From contig JAHLKF010000004.1 of NCBI GenBank assembly GCA_025558075.1, forward strand, positions 1 to 64,000: a stretch of DNA of 64,000 nucleotides, in the 5' to 3' direction. The DNA comes from Gaertneriomyces semiglobifer. Lineage: Eukaryota; Chytridiomycota; Chytridiomycetes; Spizellomycetales; Spizellomycetaceae. Shown here one piece after another: positions 36,775-46,480 of the stretch (positions are counted from its first letter, which is position 1; each line of letters starts with the position of its first letter). A program made the position numbers and the translations under genes. The notes under the pieces were generated by a model. The model was not told the origin of the DNA. It was given only the letters and a program-made list of their open reading frames with translations, and searched no databases.

Positions 36775-38396
36775 CTACGCTAAGAAAGTGTCTATCAGAT
36801 AGTCCATCACATCCGGAGAAGTCTCGAAGGAGGGTCGCACCACTATCAATGCATGGCTTCTCGGACTAGTGATTCTTGCGGAGATCTTGGTCCAAGAAAG
36901 CTTGTTCAAGCGTGCGATGATGGACTGCCTGGTCGCCTGAGTCGGTGATAATTGGTAGTCGTCTTCCACATCCACCTGTATGTCATCCACCCTGGCGCTC
37001 GAGACGTACTCCTTGATGAGCTTGCTACCAGCCTCACCGGCAAAGTTGATCACCGTTTGATCGCATATGTGGCGTTTGCGAGCCATCAAATAGTATGATA
37101 GCATCCACAGAAGGGCGAAAGGTAGAAAGATAGGAAGCAATATATAGAATATCAACCGTCGAGATTGCGCGGTTGGTGCAGTCATGGCCGTAGAAGCAGC
37201 TGTTGCTGCGACCACTGTCGCGCCTAATGCCATCCTTTCTACTGCTTCGTCACTCTGCGTAGCCATGTTTTCATCTACTTCCCGCTGCAGCTCCTCCGGT
37301 TGAGACAACGCATCTTCCTGTATCGAAATCTCGTCGGGCACGAGCTTGATAATAGATGGATACTTTGAATCCTTGACAATCCATCTGGCACCCTTACGGT
37401 AATGGTTACTGTGCTCTAAAGCACTCGTGGTAAACCCCACAACTCGGTCATTAAGAGTATTAGCAAAGGCTTTGCGCACTGTAAAGCGCGAGAGCCCACG
37501 CCAAAAAGGAAATGCGGGGTCGGCCATCATGTCCAGTAACGGCCGGGTGGTGCCAGGTTCGCCCGTGACGCCGTCTCGGTCTCGCATCATCATGTGTCTG
37601 CCTGATCTCGAGATGACGACGGTTGATGCCGCATTGTATAGTCGAGTCCACAAGCTAGTTGGTGGCCTGTCGGCGCCGGCATGAGGTACTGCTACAGATA
37701 TGTAGTTCATAGGGACAACTCGATGCGGTAGTATCTCTGACGGTTCCGTGAACACATGGTGCGACTCCAGTACGCCAATCGCATATCTAGTTATCAGCCC
37801 GCCAAGTGAATATCCAATGACTGACAACTTGGTTATTTCTGGTGTGAGCCGTAACCGTTCGAGAATGGCCTGAGCTAAACGATGGCCACACACGTCAACT
37901 GCCAAAACATTTTGGTTAGAAGTCGCAACTATTATGTAAGGGGTGTCAGAAAAACCAAACTACCTCCATCGTACGTCCGGTCGCCGCGATTCCCGTCAAA
38001 GTTGAGAACTCTCACGTTGGGGTACCGATCAACGAGGTGAGTTGCGAGATACCTCATGTGAACCGCTTGGCCCCATAAGCCATGATGCAAAACCACCAAA
38101 TGAAGGCCTTGCTCGTTATTTTCCGTAGCGACAAACTTCTCCGTTGCCATCTGATTCTTTTCGCGCGGTGCTCTTCTATCTACAACACTTTCTCCAGCAA
38201 ATAACAGGTGCTTGGCAGTCGTATTCGAGAATTGAAGTGACGCTGCGAGCTTAATAACGCGCCAAAGCATGTTACGTAAGCCAACTCCGCGACGACAACG
38301 CTCTGCGTTTCCTTTTGACATCTTAAACTGGCGCGAAGACGGTACTCTTCTGCGGGAGGTAGCAGCAGAAGGCCAACATTGGACGCCCATGACCAT
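36775..38396 (-). CDS. ROG1-like putative lipase / serine esterase (DUF676) with membrane segment
   Basis: Two exons, about 37965-38396 and 36775 to about 37920, over a 45-base intron. The alpha/beta-hydrolase core starts LHLVVLHHGLWG (oxyanion-region HG), then RVLNFDGNRGDRTYDG, the nucleophile elbow VIGYSLGGLITRYAIG with Ser in GYSLG, and FISVAVPHAGAD-type sequence (here NYISVAVPHAGAD). A later Asp (NDRVVGF) and His can complete the triad. These match fungal DUF676/ROG1 lipases, which act on acyl-glycerols. A hydrophobic segment (LIFYILLPIFLPFALLWMLSYY) lies about 120 residues before the C-terminus, so membrane attachment is likely. The start is uncertain: 38396 and 38390 are the first ATGs in an open frame beginning with GTG at 38444. 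Confidence 0.82.
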
Positions 38397-39982
38397 GCCT
38401 GCACTATCTGGCCGCAGCCTTTGTCGAACTAGTCGCTCTGGCACTATTTACAGTGGGGATGCACCCACATCGATAGGTGTGCGTTTTTCGTTCTCTCTGA
38501 CCTTGCACCCGCTTGTGATATAGCAACGTGGCTGCTATTCACTCATAACGTTCAACCACTATAATTTATAGCGGGGGTATACTTTGAGACCCTTCGATGA
38601 ACCGCTCATTCTGTGGTCGCATAATAGAATGCGACAAATGCTTATCCTTCTCATAGCACATCGTCTGCCATGGAACCCGGTTTTCCGTTTTCCTCATGTG
38701 TTTTTACAGTTACAACATCGTAGACGATGGTGAACGGTCCCGTTGCCGATCTTAGCTGCGTAGGCTGCCCGTTTCTGATGACTCCAACCATTTCACAGCT
38801 ATTTTACTGCCAGTTCGCTACCTGATCTCCATGCAAATTTGGCTAGGAACTTTGATAAACAACAATGGGACTGCCATTATCTTAAAGAGACCCATTAATC
38901 ATGGTAGCGGGTCGAATCGGTGAGTTAGCGATTAGTGCACTTCGGTTGGTAAGAAACCGCTTGGAAATCAAAACTTCAGAGTCTCCATCGCTGTTAAAGG
39001 CCAATATGTAGCTCATTGCCAAGTTACGGCAAACCTTTCGCAGGTGCCTCTTTCTTACCCGGTGTGAGTTGTAGTCTCGCTCTTGTACCTGTTGTTGCTA
39101 AGCGTACACACAAGCGAATACGGTTGAATGACAAGTGCACCTGAATTACATCAAGGACAGAGACGAGCAGGCATCAAGTGACGACAGTGCTACAAAGGAA
39201 AGAAGGCCTATTTATATACGTAAGGCTATGGTGGACGGCAGCTCCTCAAGAGAATGTTAACATCATAGCAAACTCTGGGTATGTATGCGTGCCGCATTCA
39301 AATGATGCACCAGCGTCGTTGCCCGTCGATGGTTCCTCTCCGATGCATTTCCAGCACCGACCTTAGCTTTCTGATGAATACAAATGCCAATCGCCGATCA
39401 CCGCAGAACTCGGACTTGGATTCGGGGAAGTGTGAAGTTTTAAGGTTAGTCACGCGTGATGTCCTCCGTTGACTTTTTAAAAATATCAAGTCGCCTTTGG
39501 TCGTAGGAAACATTATTACGTCTCGCAACGGAGAGGACGCAAGTGTTACGCCCACGTCGGTTGGTTCCGGAGTACGGCCAAAACAGCTGCCGTTGAGGGG
39601 CAGCATTAGGAATTGGGGGAATCGAGGGACGGAGATCAGATTTAACACAGCCGTGCGTGCGTGGGTTGCATGCAAGTGTGCAGTAAGTAGGTTGGCAGCA
39701 TCATCTCCGCAGTATGCATGCAACCGTGGTCGGTCAGCACCGCAGCACGGCTTAGCGGCATGAGAGAAATGCGTTGAACCCTGTTTTATGTAAATAAGAC
39801 TTGCTCAACGACTTTATAGAAGTCGTCTACTTCTAGAAAGCCCGTTCGTTTCTATGTTGCCCTTCATCAACCGGGGAAAACAGCAAAAAGTTATAGGGGT
39901 AAGCTGACACTAACGATATGGCAGTAATCCTCACCATGCATGACTAACGTTGTTCCGCAGCAGCGGAAGGCTTGTTGAATGA
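38397..39982. other. Gene-poor intergenic region
   Basis: About 1.6 kb between divergent genes (lipase; Cys-rich membrane protein). The longest open frame is 141 codons on the minus strand (39298-39723). It has an ATG but no recognisable domain, signal or splice pattern, so I do not call it. No tRNA, repeat array or mobile element seen. Confidence 0.45.
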
Positions 39983-40507
39983 ATGGTTCTATGCACAATG
40001 CCTCATCATCCCCTGAAACTCATCATCGTCCTCTTCGCCTTCATTGCCTTCGCACATGCTCAAGTAGAACGAAGGTGTAATTCAGATTCACAATGCTCCG
40101 ACCTTATCTCGCAAAACTCAGTTCCGTACATCTGTCGTGGATGCGTTCGCCAGTTTTGCATCCCATCATCGGAAGAGGCTCTGTCTTTCTCCTGCAGAGA
40201 CCGACTCCTCACATATGTCGTCCCAGGATCCGTTTTCTTAGTGCTCATGCTATGCGCATGTGTGGGTTCTCGACTGTTCAGAAATTGGAAAAAGAGAAGA
40301 GCGCCACCAGAGTATACGGCAGAGTTAGAGGACAAGTTGCCTGCCTATAGCCCGCCGGGTGTTGTCGCTCATGACGAGATAGTACTTCAGGTGGCGGGGA
40401 GCTCAAGGGACACTGTAAATAATGACGATATCCGTCCGATGGCGGGAAGTTCTACACACGCTACTCCTCCTGCTGGACGCTCAATTCGATTTGTATATGG
40501 TCCGTAG
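39983..40507 (+). CDS. Small Cys-rich type I membrane protein with PPxY motif
   Basis: A single 174-codon exon. Signal peptide (KLIIVLFAFIAFAHAQ), then a short ectodomain with about six cysteines (RRCNSDSQCSDL, CRGCVRQFC, SFSCRD), one membrane helix (YVVPGSVFLVLMLCACVGSRLF), a basic stop-transfer (RNWKKRR) and a cytosolic tail with PPEY and LPAYSPPG. PPxY is the binding site for WW domains of Rsp5/Nedd4-type ubiquitin ligases, so the tail could control turnover; that is inference. The family is not recognised, but the architecture is common among fungal surface proteins. The start may be 39983 or the second ATG at 39998, which leaves the signal peptide intact. Confidence 0.7.
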   Translation: MVLCTMPHHPLKLIIVLFAFIAFAHAQVERRCNSDSQCSDLISQNSVPYICRGCVRQFCIPSSEEALSFSCRDRLLTYVVPGSVFLVLMLCACVGSRLFRNWKKRRAPPEYTAELEDKLPAYSPPGVVAHDEIVLQVAGSSRDTVNNDDIRPMAGSSTHATPPAGRSIRFVYGP

Positions 40508-40743
40508 TTTGTGGATACACCACTTGAGACGTTATAATTGTCCTGTAAATAATCTTGACTATAGTAATTACTATACGGAACGTAAACTGCAGACGTCGTG
40601 TACAGTCAGCTCCACATTCCACTATTCCAACCTATTAGCGTAAATAAACAAGTCCCAAAAACTACAGTCCCCAGATGGGTGTTGACTTAAACACCAGGGT
40701 CCCTTCACCAGGAGCGTAAAAAAGGTTCAATGTGCAGGGATTG

Positions 40744-43533
40744 TCACCGCCTTGGATCACTACGCGCGCTCGCGCCACTTTTACCAGCAGTTCCATTCAT
40801 GCCTGTCAGACCAGCTAACCGTAGAAACTGTGGAAAGAAAGCCAACTTCGCTTTCGCATGGCTTGGCAGTCGTTTGTCTATTCGGTACCTGTGGTGAAGC
40901 CAAGAAAAAGTTAAGCAAAAAGGACCGCGTCGTGCATCACATTGTAAAGCGTACCTTGCGATCTCGCCAGCTTTCTCGCACAATTCTAGGCTCTGATCTC
41001 TGGGGTCGACAACGCATCGAACTCCATCGCAGAACAACATCACAAATCTGCCATCATTCTGTTTGACGCACCACCCAACATCCTCCAAAAAGTGAAATCT
41101 CATGTCTCCGTTGAGGCTGCTGATACTGCTCGCTGCCGATGACAGCGCTGCTTCTTTGTGACGAAGTTCAGGTACCGACGGTTTACGAACGGCAAACGAA
41201 TCACTTGCAGCAGATCGCAATATCGGCAATGACGCAGGACGGCTTATGGTAGATTTGGGTGATCCTGCATTCAAGGCCGCACGCGTCGAGTTCACTCTTG
41301 CTTGCTGTCGGGGATCCATATTTTCCTGATTGGTCCGAGCATGTCCAACTTCGCGCGCCTGACTGGATCTCTCCTTGACCCCGCGGTTGCTTTGTGCCGC
41401 ACCAGTCGCACTTCTCGTGTAGCCACTAATCGAACTCGGATGAAAGGAATCCCGTTCCTTCTCTGCTGCAACAGCCGAGATGGCTCGGCATTGGGAGCTT
41501 TTCAGGATAACCGGGTACTTGGTGCTAGAATCCAGTTTTCCACTGAGTTCCACATCCGTGCATTGTTTGAGGCATTCCTGAATGTGCTTTACCAGCGATG
41601 CGAGTTGCGCAGGGACATCGGCTCTTTCGTTTGGAGCAAGAGAAATGGAATGCGTCTCATACCGCTCGGCATCGCTTGACTCTCCGCTAGGAATTTTAAT
41701 TTCCACTGTAGCCCGGGAGCCCGAATAATGAGCCCTGGTGCCGCTGTAGAATACCATCTCAAAGTCTGCCATTGGTCCATTCTCCATTAATATACACTTC
41801 GCTTGTGGGGAGTAGAAGATGATCTTGGGCGTCTTTGACCTGACTAAATTCACAAAGCGGCTGGCATACCGGTACTTCTTTATGTACATTGCCGGTAATG
41901 TAGTGTGTCCATAAATCTTTGCAGGGACAGCGTTCGCGTCCGTCGGATCTGAGCGTCGGTCATACATGGCAATCCTACTACTGTCTCCACTTATCACCAA
42001 GAGATACTCTTCTCCAATAAAGTCCAACAGTAACTCGCCGGTAGGCAGGATCGTGACATCGCCGTGTTTCGTCTTCTGTTTCAACGGCTTCAGTCGCTCC
42101 GTGGTAAAAAGAGGCAGCTCATCCGAGGGAGCAGGCACTGGATGCTTCGATGCGACGGATATCGGGGACCCAGCTCGACTACTGTCGGAAACATGATGAT
42201 CCGGTGTGAGCAGGTGGCCGTTGTTCCCCCAATGGGTGGGTGGCGGGGTGCTCTCACGGGTTCTGCTGTCCTCTCGGCGATGCGCATTTACCCTGTCATC
42301 CGGTCTCGGCTTGGAAAACTCCATCCCTGCCTTATCTCTGCCCGTGCGGTTTGGCCCATTCTCCGAAATCAGTCGCTCACTCCTATCGCTCCTGTCACTT
42401 CGTCCATTTCCAGTTCTAACAGGTTGCTGTTGGTCCTGTGTTTGATTCGGCGATGCTGCCCTCTTTATTTCCTCGTAAAAAAGCCCACCCGGTTTCTTAC
42501 GTCTGCTACTGTCGAAAACTGGCGGAGAAAGCGGCTTGAGAGGCGCAATGGGTAAGGTAGGGTCAAAAAATGGATGGTTCAGAACTTTCGACAGCGGCAG
42601 CCGTCGTTTGGGATCTTTCTGTAATAATCTATGTACCAAGTCCTTCGCGTCCGGCGATAAATGGTCCGGTAGGGTATAATCCACTCTAGACACGCGATCA
42701 AGGGTATTTTTCACAGCAGCGCTCTCAAACGGCGGGGTGCCAGTCAGTATCGTTACCACCATGCATCCAAGTGACCAAACGTCGGACGATAGTCCGTACG
42801 GTTGTCGCGAAACGATTTCCGGGGAGATGTAATTCGGCGTGCCACACATTGTTTTCTGCTCTGCATCCGGATCGCTCAGCTTTACCGCCAAGCCAAAATC
42901 GGCTATTTTCACATCGTAGGTTTCGGTCAGCAAAAGATTTGACAGCTTCAAGTCGCGATGTATTATGCCGTTGGCATGAAGGTACAAAAGGCCCCGTACG
43001 ATTTGTGCTATCGCGCCCCTGGCTTCAGGTTCGGTAAGGGGATATTTGCGTTGGTGAATATAGCGGTAGAGCTCGCCGTTATTACAGCATTCCATAACAA
43101 GGTAAACGTAGGCCTGATCTTCAAAGTAATTGTACAACTCAAGGATTGCTGGGTGGTGAAGTTGCCAATGGATTTCTACTTCATTCGCAACACGTGGTGT
43201 CATATTGGCAGCCTTCATCAGTCGCTTGTCAATCATTTTGATCGCCACTTCTCGACCAAATGCTCCTCTCGATTTACTGATCGCCCTATGCACGAATCCA
43301 AAGCCTCCTCGCCCCAGCATTTCGCCGATTTCATAATCCTCAATGTTATTGCTAAATTTCTTCTCCGGCTTTTGCGGGGACATGAACTTGAACTCGCGCA
43401 CGGCCCGAGGATTCCTGGGCGGGCTTTTCGCGCGAGTAGAAGCGAATGCATGGGATGTAGGTGGCGCTGGCGGTCTGCCATTATAATCGGGGACGGAGTA
43501 CATGTGAGCCTCGGTCGGCGAGAGGGTGAGCAT
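40744..43533 (-). CDS. PLK4: Polo-like kinase 4 (PLK4/SAK type)
   Basis: Master kinase of centriole/basal-body duplication. One uninterrupted exon of about 929 residues from the ATG at 43533 (the frame is open upstream, but the first codon there is TTG). The kinase domain (about 67-325) has GRGGFGFVH, VAIKMIDKR, ELYNYFED, IIHRDLKLSNLLL, DFGLA, CGTPNYISPEI and SDVWSLGCM. HPAILELYNYFED and the LSNLLL catalytic loop are PLK4-like rather than PLK1-like. A Ser/Arg-rich linker follows, then the cryptic polo box region (PLFTTERLKPLKQ, GELLLDFIGEEYLLVISGD, IYGHTTLPAMYIKKYRYASRFV), and a C-terminal PB3 (FLEDVGWCVKQNDGRF, LFCDGVRCVVDPRDQ). Fungi without centrioles lack PLK4, so it supports a flagellated lineage. 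Confidence 0.93.
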   Translation of the reverse strand: MLTLSPTEAHMYSVPDYNGRPPAPPTSHAFASTRAKSPPRNPRAVREFKFMSPQKPEKKFSNNIEDYEIGEMLGRGGFGFVHRAISKSRGAFGREVAIKMIDKRLMKAANMTPRVANEVEIHWQLHHPAILELYNYFEDQAYVYLVMECCNNGELYRYIHQRKYPLTEPEARGAIAQIVRGLLYLHANGIIHRDLKLSNLLLTETYDVKIADFGLAVKLSDPDAEQKTMCGTPNYISPEIVSRQPYGLSSDVWSLGCMVVTILTGTPPFESAAVKNTLDRVSRVDYTLPDHLSPDAKDLVHRLLQKDPKRRLPLSKVLNHPFFDPTLPIAPLKPLSPPVFDSSRRKKPGGLFYEEIKRAASPNQTQDQQQPVRTGNGRSDRSDRSERLISENGPNRTGRDKAGMEFSKPRPDDRVNAHRREDSRTRESTPPPTHWGNNGHLLTPDHHVSDSSRAGSPISVASKHPVPAPSDELPLFTTERLKPLKQKTKHGDVTILPTGELLLDFIGEEYLLVISGDSSRIAMYDRRSDPTDANAVPAKIYGHTTLPAMYIKKYRYASRFVNLVRSKTPKIIFYSPQAKCILMENGPMADFEMVFYSGTRAHYSGSRATVEIKIPSGESSDAERYETHSISLAPNERADVPAQLASLVKHIQECLKQCTDVELSGKLDSSTKYPVILKSSQCRAISAVAAEKERDSFHPSSISGYTRSATGAAQSNRGVKERSSQAREVGHARTNQENMDPRQQARVNSTRAALNAGSPKSTISRPASLPILRSAASDSFAVRKPSVPELRHKEAALSSAASSISSLNGDMRFHFLEDVGWCVKQNDGRFVMLFCDGVRCVVDPRDQSLELCEKAGEIARYALQCDARRGPFCLTFSWLHHRYRIDKRLPSHAKAKLAFFPQFLRLAGLTGMNGTAGKSGASARSDPRR

Positions 43534-43802
43534 GCGGAAAGTAAGTTGCAAGAATCCTCCGGTGGAAGCGAGCTGGACACGGTTGAATGATTTTTCTGCG
43601 TTGGCGTATGGGGCGGGGGCGTAAAAGCGTTTCCAACTGTCCTCATATTACTCCGCGGCCCACTCCTTTTAAACTCTCCTCACGTACGGAGACATGCGCT
43701 GCATGTGTGATACTCGCCAGAAACGCTACGAATTAAACGTTGAATCCAAGTGTGAAAACGCGCGACGAGCTGCGGAAAACCCGGCGCGTCCAGTCCTCGG
43801 AC

Positions 43803-44468
43803 ATGGGTCACGTGAGCCTATTGGGAGCAGTTGAAAGCTTCCAAGATATCTCGCATTATAAAGTTAATGAAATGGCAGCAGCAGGAGCAGATGTTGTTGT
43901 TGGAGGCAGGCTTCCTGTGTGCTGTTCATGTTTCCCTTTTTCCTGCATCTATTCACCGTCAAGTGCGGTGGTCATTGTCTTGGAAGAGTCGGTGTATGAT
44001 TAGTATTGGTGCTGTGGTTGATTTAAACATTCTGCTCAGACAGTTGATGGAACCGAATTGGGTGTAGGGGAGAATAGCGGTTGCGTTATTAGCTTTAGAG
44101 TTGGAAGGAATGCCGAGAAAACTCACGTCACCGAGAACTTCATTGACCCTCTCAAGGTAAGCATATGTACTGATGGCTCCCACTTCCATGGATGAGCTGA
44201 AATTAAGGCCAAACTTGTCCTTCTCAAAATTTAAAGACATCCATCGCACAGCTACGTACCCATCGTGGCAAGCATCTGCAACGATTGGCAACCTGCCAAT
44301 TAAGGTTGACAACAGCTCTTTGGTTGCGCGACTATCCCGTCATTTCAAGTTGCGAACGATACTGTGCGGCGTCTCATCACCTTTCACGTAGCCGGACACT
44401 TGTATGCGGTCGCAGATTTAGAAGAAGTCAAGCTGCCTGCAGGAGAGATGGATGTGCTTGATTTTTGA
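43803..44468 (+). CDS. Possible three-exon gene, unrecognised
   Basis: Three exons keep phase 0 at every junction: 43803-43991, 44040-44156 (GTAAGC donor) and 44316-44468, giving 152 residues ending LDF and a stop. The second and third exons read smoothly (VDGTELGVGENSG, VTENFIDPLK, FQVANDTVRRLITF, LYAVADLEEVKLPAGEMDVLDF), but I cannot name a family. The first exon is weak, and its middle may hold a further small intron. A minus-strand frame of 117 codons (43959-44312) overlaps the region and is the main alternative. Intron 2 (159 bases) is longer than most here. Confidence 0.4.
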
Positions 44469-44800
44469 ACTTTGTGCGAGACCTTCTTGCTCTTCGAGGT
44501 ATGCATGATTGTAAGGAGGAGTTCCTCCTTACACTCATACATCCCTCAAAGACCCTACGTCAAGGCATTGGTTGTGATCGCCAAAAACAAGCTACACAAG
44601 TTGGAAACTACCGTGGATACCCGTATACAGGCTGCTAGGACAAGGAAGACAGCACATCGGACTCGCGGTCATGGATTGCAATTACCGGCCATGAGAAGGA
44701 TTAGTTCGTCCCGTGAACTAGCATTAGATCTCCCCGGCGCGACCCCCACGAAGGCCAAGACGATCGCGAAGAAGGGGCGAGAAGACGATAAAGGAGGTAG
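44469..44800. other. Intergenic or 5' exon region with a perfect palindrome
   Basis: About 330 bases between two weakly supported genes. It contains a 22-base inverted repeat (44511-44532) with 10-base arms and a 2-base spacer. The plus-strand frame is open across it (from 44472), so it may hold the missing 5' exon of the next gene. Confidence 0.35.
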
Positions 44801-45760
44801 CATGGGAGATTCTACCAGTGCTGCGCAACCTTCCATCCCGACTTCAGAAAACCATATCCTCTCGAGTCCAACATCCACGACCTCCCTAGTCCTCTCCCTT
44901 CCGGGCCTCCGAGGGTCACTGAGGAGACCCAAGGTTGGTGGAATCGTCTACGCCGGCAAGTGGCATCCGGACACCCATGCTTGCTTGTGGAGTACAACCC
45001 CGCCACAGGGATTGGCGTCATTTTCCTAGCAACTTCAAAGGAGCAGACTCATCAACACCGGTTCATCGGAGTTGGTAGCCAATACGGCTTCAGTGCGTTC
45101 GTGGAAACCGCGCATCCCATGCCTTTCCAACTCAAGACGTACCTGAACTTTACGCACCCTCTTCGCGTTCGCCTGCACTTCGTTAATGAGGCAACCCTCA
45201 ACGTCCTGCGAAGCCTGCCCTCTCCGTTGGATAGCACCAACCCCCCGCCCACGGTTGGTGTGAGGGAGTTCAATAGTCAGGTCGCCGAAGCCCTGGACGT
45301 GACGCCCACCGGAATGGAGGTCTTTTGGAAATGCCACCAAGAGTACCATAGAGTACGTAGGGCAGGAGTGGCTCCTCCTAATTTCCCTGAAGGTGGAAGC
45401 GGGCCGAGTGGCGGTAGTGGAGCTGCGGACCGGACCGAAGGCGTTCGTGGTGAACGAGAAGGTTCATCGGTTGAAGGCGGTGGCCTTGTAGAAAGTAGCG
45501 CTGGCGGACAAGGGGATAGGGTTCGGTGGGGACCGTTCTATTTGGGGACGGATCTTCCCGCAGTCTGGGAAGATGTGGATGTCGATTACCCAGTGTCCGA
45601 TGAGGAGAATGACGACGAAGAACCGGCCATGTGGGAAGCTCACCAATTGCTTGGGGAAGTGCTGTTGTGGGATGGAAGATACGATGACAAATTTAGCGAA
45701 ATGGATACGCAGGACGTAGTGTTGGACTTACGAAATGCTCTAACAGCCAACCCACCATAG
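44801..45760 (+). CDS. Acidic protein of unknown function (5' end unresolved)
   Basis: A frame open from 44801 to the stop at 45758-45760 (about 319 codons) with no ATG in its first 100 codons; the first credible methionine is near 45119. So the true start must be on an upstream exon. The coding part is convincing: ATGIGVIFLATSKEQTHQHRF, GSQYGFSAFVETAHP and VFWKCHQEYHRV, then a Gly/Glu-rich loop and an acidic C-terminus (DVDVDYPVSDEENDDEEPAMW, HQLLGEVLLWDGRYD split as read). No catalytic motif, membrane helix or signal is visible. I do not recognise the family. Confidence 0.5.
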   Translation, partial: HGRFYQCCATFHPDFRKPYPLESNIHDLPSPLPSGPPRVTEETQGWWNRLRRQVASGHPCLLVEYNPATGIGVIFLATSKEQTHQHRFIGVGSQYGFSAFVETAHPMPFQLKTYLNFTHPLRVRLHFVNEATLNVLRSLPSPLDSTNPPPTVGVREFNSQVAEALDVTPTGMEVFWKCHQEYHRVRRAGVAPPNFPEGGSGPSGGSGAADRTEGVRGEREGSSVEGGGLVESSAGGQGDRVRWGPFYLGTDLPAVWEDVDVDYPVSDEENDDEEPAMWEAHQLLGEVLLWDGRYDDKFSEMDTQDVVLDLRNALTANPP

Positions 45761-45812
45761 GCATGCATTGTTAGCTTCTGAATATGAAATGCCCGATTTC
45801 TCCGTTGCTCTA

Positions 45813-45898
45813 AGATGATTTTTGTTATCGTCGGACGACACCTTTGTGCGAGTCATCAATGCGACGCTCAACTGTGACCGCTTGTTTGCGAAATATAG
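45813..45898. repeat. Direct repeat copy 1 (about 80 bases)
   Basis: Starts AGATGATTTTTGTTATCG and ends GCGAAATATAG. The same sequence recurs at 46262-46341 with small indels (an extra CGA and CATCAA-type insertions here). This copy runs into a 16-base perfect palindrome, AATATAGATCTATATT, near 45890-45905. Confidence 0.85.
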
Positions 45899-46261
45899 AT
45901 CTATATTCGAACGATGGTGTACCTTGTTTGTTGTTATTAAAATTAACAGTAAGCTTAAGCGACAACAACTTGAAGCTCCGACACTCTCCTTTCGGCAGGA
46001 TGGCAAGCCGAAATGCCCGCTTGCTGTCTCCACGAAATCGTTCAATACGATTGCCGCCCTTGTTTCGAAGCAACATGATGGCGGTGAAGACGTGAACAAG
46101 GCCTCTTCGGCTTGTCCCTTTTCGTACTGGTGTTGTACACATCCGTAACAAGCCCGTTTTGGTTCACGATTCAGGCCAGGCAGTATGTATGGACATGACA
46201 CAGGAGACCAACGCCATGTTGCTATTTGCGGTAAAGGCACTGCTGTTACGGTTCCATTCAC

Positions 46262-46341
46262 AGATGATTTTTGTTATCGTCGGACACCTTTGTGCGAGTC
46301 AGTGCGACGCTCAACTGTGACCGCTTGTTTGCGAAATATAG
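46262..46341. repeat. Direct repeat copy 2 (about 80 bases)
   Basis: Second copy of the 45813-45898 repeat, in the same orientation, 140 bases before the paraoxonase-like ATG. It differs by a few short deletions. Confidence 0.85.
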
Positions 46342-46480
46342 AATCGACGACAGCATCTAGCATCTATGATCTAAGTGGGACACTTTCCTATAAAAGGAGG
46401 GTGGTGGGCTTGCCCCAACTACATGTTTCTTGGCATCACCGTTCAATAATCTTGTGGTTCGCCTGGTCAAATCTGTCACC

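Larger units (their letters stand above)
45761..46480. promoter_or_regulatory. Promoter region of the paraoxonase-like gene
   Basis: 720 bases before the paraoxonase-like start codon, holding the two copies of the 80-base repeat (45813-45898, 46262-46341). A TATA-like CTATAAAAGG lies at about 46388-46397, some 85 bases before the ATG. No other gene seen. Confidence 0.55.

Noticed and set aside
39298..39723. 141-codon minus-strand frame in the lipase-membrane protein gap
   Set aside because: No domain, no signal peptide, no splice support; length alone is not enough in GC-mixed DNA.
42064..42555. Plus-strand frames opposite PLK4 (up to 163 codons)
   Set aside because: Shadow frames of the PLK4 coding strand without own features.
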